Assembly: GCA_964200075.2 (NCBI GenBank)
Contig: CAXNAA020000435.1
Span: 1 to 21,329, forward strand
DNA: 21,329 nt
Reading direction: 5' to 3'
Source: Sphacelaria rigidula
Taxonomy: Eukaryota > Phaeophyceae > Sphacelariales
Positions within the stretch are counted from its first letter, which is position 1, and each line of letters opens with the position of its first letter. The notes under the pieces are model-generated. The model had not been told where the DNA came from. It made no database searches and saw only the letters and a program-made list of their open reading frames with translations. Made by a program: the position numbers and the translations under genes. Positions 19,743 to 21,329 of the stretch are shown here, in pieces.

Positions 19743-20015
19743 TCACTTCGCAGTGGTTGCCGAAGAAATGATGGGCGAAGTCTTGGATGAGTCCATGATC
19801 TGTTTGATGACACAGTGCAGATCAGAAATATGTCGTTGTAGCAAACGGATTGTAGCAGCATCAGCAGCAGAGCGGGATGGAACATCGCGGTTAGCTCGAG
19901 CTCGTCTCTGATGGCGCCGGGGCTCATGAGAATAATTTTCGCTAGCTTTCTCTATCGAGGAAGCTGGGTTCGATGACAGGTCAGAAAGGATGTCTACCGT
20001 CGACGCCAGTGTCAT
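19743..20015 (-). pseudogene. Possible leader/Gag start overlapping the LTR edge
   Basis: A 90-residue minus frame whose ATG (20013-20015) lies in the last bases of the 5' LTR and which reads straight through the candidate primer-binding site. It begins MTLASTVDILSDLSSN and contains IRLLQRHISDLHCVIKQIM, a possible helix. The equivalent ATG is ATT in the 3' LTR, so the start is not conserved between the two copies. It may be the original Gag amino terminus or a chance frame. Sequence from 19395 to 19742 is decayed leader or Gag with nothing recognisable. Confidence 0.3.
19992..20008 (-). other. Candidate tRNA primer-binding site
   Basis: On the minus strand the LTR ends ...ATGACA, then one base C, then TGGCGTCGACGGTAGAC. 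Starting with TGG, complementary to a tRNA CCA end, one base from the LTR is the usual form. It would pair with a tRNA whose 3' end reads GTCTACCGTCGACGCCA. I cannot name the tRNA. Confidence 0.5.
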
Positions 20016-20216
20016 GGGGTTACGCCGGGTGTATGGTAAACACGCCTCACTGCCAAGGCAGGAGGGTAAAAAAACAGGCTTGACACACCAGCTGGGAGAT
20101 GAAGAACAGTCCTGCAGCGTACGACGCTGATGTTCTGTATCCGAGGTATCAAATCAGTCTCACGCATAGGTATGATGCTATTTCTTCTCGAATGCTTAAT
20201 TCCTTGATCTTCTACA
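20010..20216 (-). repeat. 5' LTR of the Ty3/gypsy-like element
   Basis: 207 bases, direct repeat of 8887-9093 with about 29 mismatches and no gap. On the minus strand it starts TGTAGAAGATC and ends CCCATGACA, giving the expected TG...CA ends. U3, R and U5 limits cannot be placed; I see no clear TATA box. Confidence 0.9.
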
Positions 20217-20260
20217 GGCTGGTTCACGTTGATCACCCAAAAAACACTCATCGGCAGAAC

Positions 20261-20537
20261 TTCACGCCGTTTTAAGGAGTTAGACCCTGAAATTTTGCAC
20301 GAATATTCTATGGGTCATTACACAACTTTGCAGGAATGTTTTACTTTTTTACTTTTTTACTTTTTCCACCGTTTTCACGGGGGTCCCAGTTTCGGGGGGG
20401 GAACCTCGACCCAATCGGACCCCCGTAAAACGGTAACATGAAAAAATAAAAAAAACACTGTTCCTGCAAAGTTGCGTATTGTCCCAAAGCACAGTTGTAC
20501 AAAATTGCAGGGTCTAACTCCTTAAAACAGCGTGAAA
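20261..20537. repeat. Large imperfect palindrome (unit 1 of the array)
   Basis: The left arm 20261-20340 (TTCACGCCGTTTTAAGGAGT to ACTTTGCAGGAA) matches the reverse complement of 20461-20537, including a 17-base stretch AGGAGTTAGACCCTGAA/CAA with one change and CAACTTTGCAGGAA with none. T-rich and A-rich spacers then lead to the inner hairpin at 20369-20433. As a whole it could fold into a roughly 275-base cruciform or RNA hairpin. A foldback transposon is one reading; a unit of a palindromic satellite is the other. Confidence 0.75.
20369..20433. repeat. Palindromic core 1
   Basis: Arm CCGTTTTCACGGGGGTCC (20369-20386) against GGACCCCCGTAAAACGG (20417-20433): 17 pairs with one unpaired C. The loop is 30 bases and contains a G run. 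Confidence 0.85.
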
Positions 20538-20752
20538 TGTTTAGCCTTCGTGCGATGAAGTTTGCCGTACCGCCGTGAAACCGCGAACTACTTGATTTTA
20601 GTACCAAAACGGCGGTTTTGGGCCTTGTTTGACGTGTACATGGAAATTCAAGCATCAGTTGATCGAGCTTTGCGACGAAAATTTGTGGAGCCCATCCTTG
20701 GGTTATGCGGAGGCAGATCGTTTGCGAAATAATGAAAAAAAAAAACGTAGTG

Positions 20753-20826
20753 CCGTTTTTCTGGGGTCCCAGAATGGAGACTACTTCGAAAAACGACTTC
20801 GATCGCGTCGGACCCCCGAAAAACGG
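20753..20826. repeat. Palindromic core 2
   Basis: Arm CCGTTTTTCTGGGGTCC (20753-20769) against GGACCCCCGAAAAACGG (20810-20826): 16 of 17 positions pair. The loop is 40 bases. Confidence 0.85.
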
Positions 20827-21140
20827 TAAAAAACTCAAGAAGTACAAAAAACATCGTCTGTAGAAAGTTGCGCAATGATACATCATATTCATGCGAAGTT
20901 TCAGGATCTTACTTCCAATGACAGCGTGAAAGTTTGCGCGTTTGTGGAAGACGTGGGCGTGAAACGTGCAACTCCTAACTACTTGGTTTTAGTATAGAAA
21001 CGTCTCTTAGAGTGAATTTGACGTCAAGGCAAGAAAAACTGTATGAGATCTTCGAGTTTCTTCATCAAACTTTGTACATGTGTTTCTTGGACTCTTCCGG
21101 GATGCATCATTTCATCATTTTGGTTCTACGGCATTCTGTA

Positions 21141-21182
21141 CCGCCTTCCGGGGGTCTTCATGCTGGGACCCCCGGAAGCCGG
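21141..21182. repeat. Palindromic core 3
   Basis: Arm CCGCCTTCCGGGGGTC (21141-21156) against GACCCCCGGAAGCCGG (21167-21182): 15 of 16 positions pair. The loop is only 10 bases. The inner stem differs from cores 1 and 2 yet still pairs. Confidence 0.85.
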
Positions 21183-21329
21183 TGGAGAACGGAGAAAATA
21201 TTATACATTGTCAAGAATACGATTTTTCCATTTTGAGCATCAGTACCTACAGAACTGCCGAGTGTGAGGGCGATCTGAGCTTTTCTACAACAGATATACG
21301 GGACACCGTCACGAGGCTCCCTGGGTCTT

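Larger units (their letters stand above)
8887..20216 (-). mobile_element. Ty3/gypsy-like LTR retrotransposon, full length but degenerate
   Basis: Two 207-bp direct repeats bound an 11.3-kb unit whose coding remnants all lie on the minus strand in the order Gag, protease, reverse transcriptase, RNase H, integrase, chromodomain/Tudor-like tail. Having integrase after RNase H is the Ty3/gypsy order, not the copia order. The LTRs begin TG and end CA on the minus strand in the 5' copy. A candidate primer-binding site starts one base inside the 5' LTR. All frames carry stops or shifts and key catalytic residues are lost, so the element is non-autonomous. With about 14% LTR divergence it is an old insertion. 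No matching target-site duplication was found at the outer edges. Confidence 0.92.
20261..21329. repeat. Tandem array, period about 385 bp, with palindromic cores
   Basis: Three cores centred on GGGGTCC...GGACCCCC lie at 20369-20433, 20753-20826 and 21141-21182, spaced about 385 bp. Between cores, matching landmarks recur in the same order: AGTTGCG, CAGCGTGAAA (20527 and about 20921), AACTACTTG-TTTTAGTA (about 20585 and 20978), TTTGACGT (about 20628 and 21017) and GATC--CGAG (about 20660 and 21048). The array therefore has at least two and a half units and probably runs past the right end of the window. Open frames on either strand, such as 183 residues at 20341-20892, are a result of the repeat and I do not treat them as genes. 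Confidence 0.75.

Noticed and set aside
20341-20892. 183-residue open frame on the minus strand in the palindromic array
   Set aside because: It spans two repeat units and their hairpin cores; similar frames follow from the repeat. No family motif is seen.

Overview
This window is repeat-rich, gene-poor eukaryotic nuclear DNA. There is no convincing host protein gene, no operon-like gene packing and no intact long coding frame. Nearly everything I can recognise is the remains of mobile elements or tandem repeats. The Ty3/gypsy-like polyprotein, with a chromodomain and a Tudor-like tail after the integrase, looks like families I associate with stramenopile (brown alga/oomycete) genomes. That lineage call is recollection, not a search result, and a red alga or another protist is possible.

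Layout, left to right. 1-280: mostly unexplained, with a short piece shared with 7107-7148. 281-325: a (TGCT)n microsatellite. 736-1010: a candidate foldback/MITE-like element bounded by perfect 17-bp inverted ends. 1303-2320: the 3' third of a decayed non-LTR (LINE) ORF2 on the minus strand, 5'-truncated. About 2585-2676: a tRNA-derived SINE head on the minus strand with A and B boxes. 2680-4006: unexplained. 4007-4025: a C19 run. 4040-7790: a very degenerate minisatellite of about 80-130 bp units, with a local higher-order period of 274 bp and an embedded LINE-end fragment at 7051-7150. 7790-8629: unexplained. 8630-8886: a second copy of the LINE 3' end.

8887-20216: one 11.3-kb Ty3/gypsy-like LTR retrotransposon in minus orientation. 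It has 207-bp LTRs (8887-9093 and 20010-20216, 29 differences by hand count, about 14%) and a candidate primer-binding site at 19992-20008. Gag fragments lie at about 20.0-16.5 kb, then protease (about 15.4 kb), reverse transcriptase (about 13.5-13.95 kb), RNase H (about 12.8-13.3 kb), integrase (11.96-10.69 kb), chromodomain-like (10.54-10.39 kb) and Tudor/Agenet-like (10.22-9.99 kb) segments, and a hairpin-bearing noncoding tail. It is dead: frames are broken by stops and frameshifts, the integrase catalytic Glu is Lys, and the Gag zinc knuckle has lost a Cys.

20217-21329: a tandem array with a period of about 385 bp. Each unit carries a palindromic core whose stem sequence differs between units while pairing is kept. 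This array and the degenerate minisatellite are the least explained parts of the window.
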